A stretch of 64,000 nucleotides of DNA, taken from the NCBI GenBank assembly GCA_033675265.1, contig JAUJYZ010000616.1, positions 224,001-288,000 on the forward strand, given 5' to 3'. The stretch comes from Actinostola sp. cb2023. Its lineage: Eukaryota; Cnidaria; Anthozoa; Actiniaria; Actinostolidae. Under the pieces are notes generated by a model, which saw only the letters and a program-made list of their open reading frames with translations, was not told where the DNA came from and ran no database searches. The position numbers and the translations under genes were made by a program. Shown piece by piece: positions 63,101 through 64,000 of the stretch; within the stretch, counting starts at the first letter, position 1, and each line of letters starts with the position of its first letter.

Positions 63101-63998
63101 TTTATACACCTAAGATGCATTTCAATCATCAAATACACAATACAATACGCAAAGTGCAATACACAAAGTGCAATATGCAATACGCACGAAACATGAGAGA
63201 GCCTTTTTTGAACTAGCTGTATACAAAAAGGGGTTGACACTGATTAAAGCTTACAGATGTTTTGGTTGAAGCACTAGCCAACCTTTACCACTGATGAAGG
63301 TTGTAGTACTTCAATCGAAACGTCTGTAACCAAGTACTTTCATCAGTGACAACCCTTTTTTCTGTCAGATCTTCGTGTAGCTGCACAAAAGTCCTGGCTA
63401 TTGTTCTATTGTCGTTCTATGTATTGTTTTTACATAATAAACAATAGCCAGGACAATTTGTGCAGCTACGCGAAGACCTTGCCCCCTTTTGTATACAGCT
63501 AATTCAAAAAAGGTTGGTGAATGTTTTGTTGCATGTTGCATACCAAGCCCGAAATGCACTATGGGCGATGTGAATGGAGTCAGCGAAAGATCACAATATG
63601 GACTCTGGGAATTTTCCCAAACTTTGTCTTCGCAATATGGAACTGGCATATTTTCTTCTGTATGTGCATGCAGACATTGTTTACATAGGATCCACAATAC
63701 ATTTCGGGCTTGGTATGCAACATGCAAGATGCAAGATGCAACAAAACTGGCACCAACCTTTTTTGAAATAGCTGTATATCTTACTAACTGTGCCTGATTA
63801 CAAAATCTTTAATCATGATGGCATCATCATGATCTGCATGGAGATTGTAGTGTTTGATAGTGTTCTATCTGGCCTAGGACTATTCATCATCTTTCTCAAG
63901 AATTCAGTTTATTATGATTTGTTGTGTGTACAAAAAGTGATTGTGTACAAAAATCAACAGATGGAACTGACTTCACCAGGTTTTGATGAAATCTCTGA
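51142..63998 (+). CDS. CNTROB: Centrobin (centriole duplication protein), 3' end beyond window
   Basis: Exons 51142-51381, 52076-52345, 52786-52974, 53092-53127, 53214-53294, 53905-54021, 54106-54204, 54569-54724, 55308-55370 (or from 55294), 55464-55496, 55583-55663, 61061-61156, 61371-61448, 61529-61591, 62361-62416, 62505-62570, 62657-62759, and a possible partial exon from 63961. Up to exon 62361 all junctions are phase 0. Centrobin sits on daughter centrioles and stabilises tubulin during centriole elongation. Blocks shared with human centrobin: RKHCEQQIQELHSK, then LAVAVSSERKKDVMIEQLDK, TLAKVVEGWKRHE, RLEMELDTTNREKESLRMEM and MMQAHCDEALRLL. The long middle region is coiled coil; the N-terminal 80 residues are Ser/Pro/Gln-rich. 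The start ATG is the first in an exon whose acceptor lies near 51110; upstream coding exons cannot be excluded. The 55664-61060 intron is nearly filled by a minisatellite. Confidence 0.9.
51685..51892. mobile_element. MITE family A, copy 2 (CNTROB intron)
   Basis: Same termini and interior as 13192-13385, with flanking TA on both sides (TTAATAGAG...CTCTAAT), as for a TA target-site duplication. Confidence 0.92.
52365..52492. mobile_element. MITE family B, copy 3 (CNTROB intron, decayed)
   Basis: AAGTGACCACTGATCAAAAT, then TTTTGATCACAAGTC and CTTGCAGGGACCCCTTCA, match family B with substitutions. Confidence 0.8.
53339..53436. repeat. (AAATCAAATC)n microsatellite in CNTROB intron
   Basis: About 98 bp of ATCAAAATCAA repeats follow the exon ending at 53294. 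Confidence 0.9.
53585..53815 (+). mobile_element. Diverged SINE copy, plus orientation (CNTROB intron)
   Basis: It shares GAGTGGTGAGAGC, TGAGTTTGTCAGTTTGTTC, CCTCCCTTGCTT and CCAGGTACTCTGG with the SINE at 30035-30358. The B box is degraded. It is an older copy of the same family. Confidence 0.75.
55690..55862. repeat. GGAT-type microsatellite/minisatellite
   Basis: Imperfect GGATGGATGGATG and GGATGAGTGGAT units lie at the start of the large CNTROB intron, just before the 16-bp array. Confidence 0.85.
55912..61020. repeat. 5.1-kb two-module 16-bp minisatellite in CNTROB intron
   Basis: Two 16-bp modules, GTGCATGGAGGCACAG and GTGAATAGAGATACAG, mostly alternate as 32-bp dimers. Homogeneous runs of the first module (often GGAGGGACAG) occupy both ends. 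Many copies are truncated or fused. The minus strand has no stop in any frame, which yields overlapping ORFs of over 1,400 residues; these are artefacts. Confidence 0.97.
61728..61915. mobile_element. Palindromic element in CNTROB intron
   Basis: ATATGCAGAAATTCTGATCC and the inverse GGATCAGAATTTCTGCATAT are at the ends; ACTAAAATACATATAT and its inverse are within. Confidence 0.88.
62133..62279. mobile_element. Palindromic element in CNTROB intron
   Basis: ACAACCATAATAGTTGAAGT and the inverse ACTTCAACGATAATGGTT, with GTGTGACC inside. It lies shortly before exon 62361-62416. Confidence 0.85.
63203..63780. mobile_element. Nested inverted repeats in CNTROB intron
   Basis: Outer arms are CTTTTTTGAACTAGCTGTAT and ATACAGCTAATTCAAAAAAG. 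Inside is a hairpin with GTGCAGCTAC and AACAATAGCCAGGAC arms, and a further CACTGATGAAGG hairpin. A second pair (CATACCAAGCCCGAAATGCA at 63540 and its inverse near 63700) ends in another AAAAAAGGTTGG-type copy. Confidence 0.85.
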
Positions 63999-64000
63999 GT
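63961..64000 (+). CDS. CNTROB: Possible next CNTROB exon, cut by window end
   Basis: A CAACAG acceptor at 63960 is followed by an open phase-0 frame (MELTSPGFDEISE) to the end of the window. The phase matches the preceding exon, which ends in a complete Lys codon. The tract before the acceptor is poor in pyrimidines, and the peptide is too short to match a family block. Confidence 0.35.
   Translation, partial: MELTSPGFDEISE

Overview
This is a eukaryotic, intron-rich animal window. Exons are bounded by GT...AG, and the reconstructed proteins resemble human IP6K, ORC3, MIS12 and centrobin. Low gene density, many palindromic MITE-like elements, a tRNA-derived SINE and long minisatellites suggest a marine invertebrate. 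Some dispersed repeats (for example the 'CCCCAGAGCCTGCG' inverted-repeat element) look like ones I associate with anthozoan cnidarians. That placement is an impression, not a demonstration.

Layout. 1-3.4 kb (+): the last three exons of an inositol hexakisphosphate kinase. 5.27-8.68 kb: a 21-bp minisatellite. 10.2-12.9 kb (+): a two-exon class A GPCR. 15.7-26.1 kb (-): a giant coiled-coil gene with an 8.8-kb central exon (about 3070 residues). 27.6-45.0 kb (+): complete ORC3, 24 exons, about 727 residues. 45.5-49.1 kb (-): MIS12, about 236 residues, with one coding exon tandemly duplicated. 51.1 kb to the window end (+): centrobin (CNTROB), 3' incomplete, with a 5.1-kb two-module minisatellite in one intron.

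Three adjacent genes serve chromosome duplication and segregation: ORC3 (origin licensing), MIS12 (kinetochore) and CNTROB (centriole). ORC3 and MIS12 converge, MIS12 and CNTROB diverge, and ORC3 diverges from the coiled-coil gene. A perfect E2F-type site and a CACGTG E-box lie just upstream of the ORC3 start.

The most unusual feature is in ORC3. Two separate tandem arrays have each amplified an exon-intron junction. One carries 16 copies of an exon 3' end with its 5' splice site. The other carries 8 copies of a 3' splice site with the exon start. The real exon is the first copy of the first array and the last copy of the second. No virus, toxin, CRISPR or prokaryotic operon feature was seen. 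All exon models are read by eye from splice signals, reading-frame continuity and remembered family similarity; no alignment was run.
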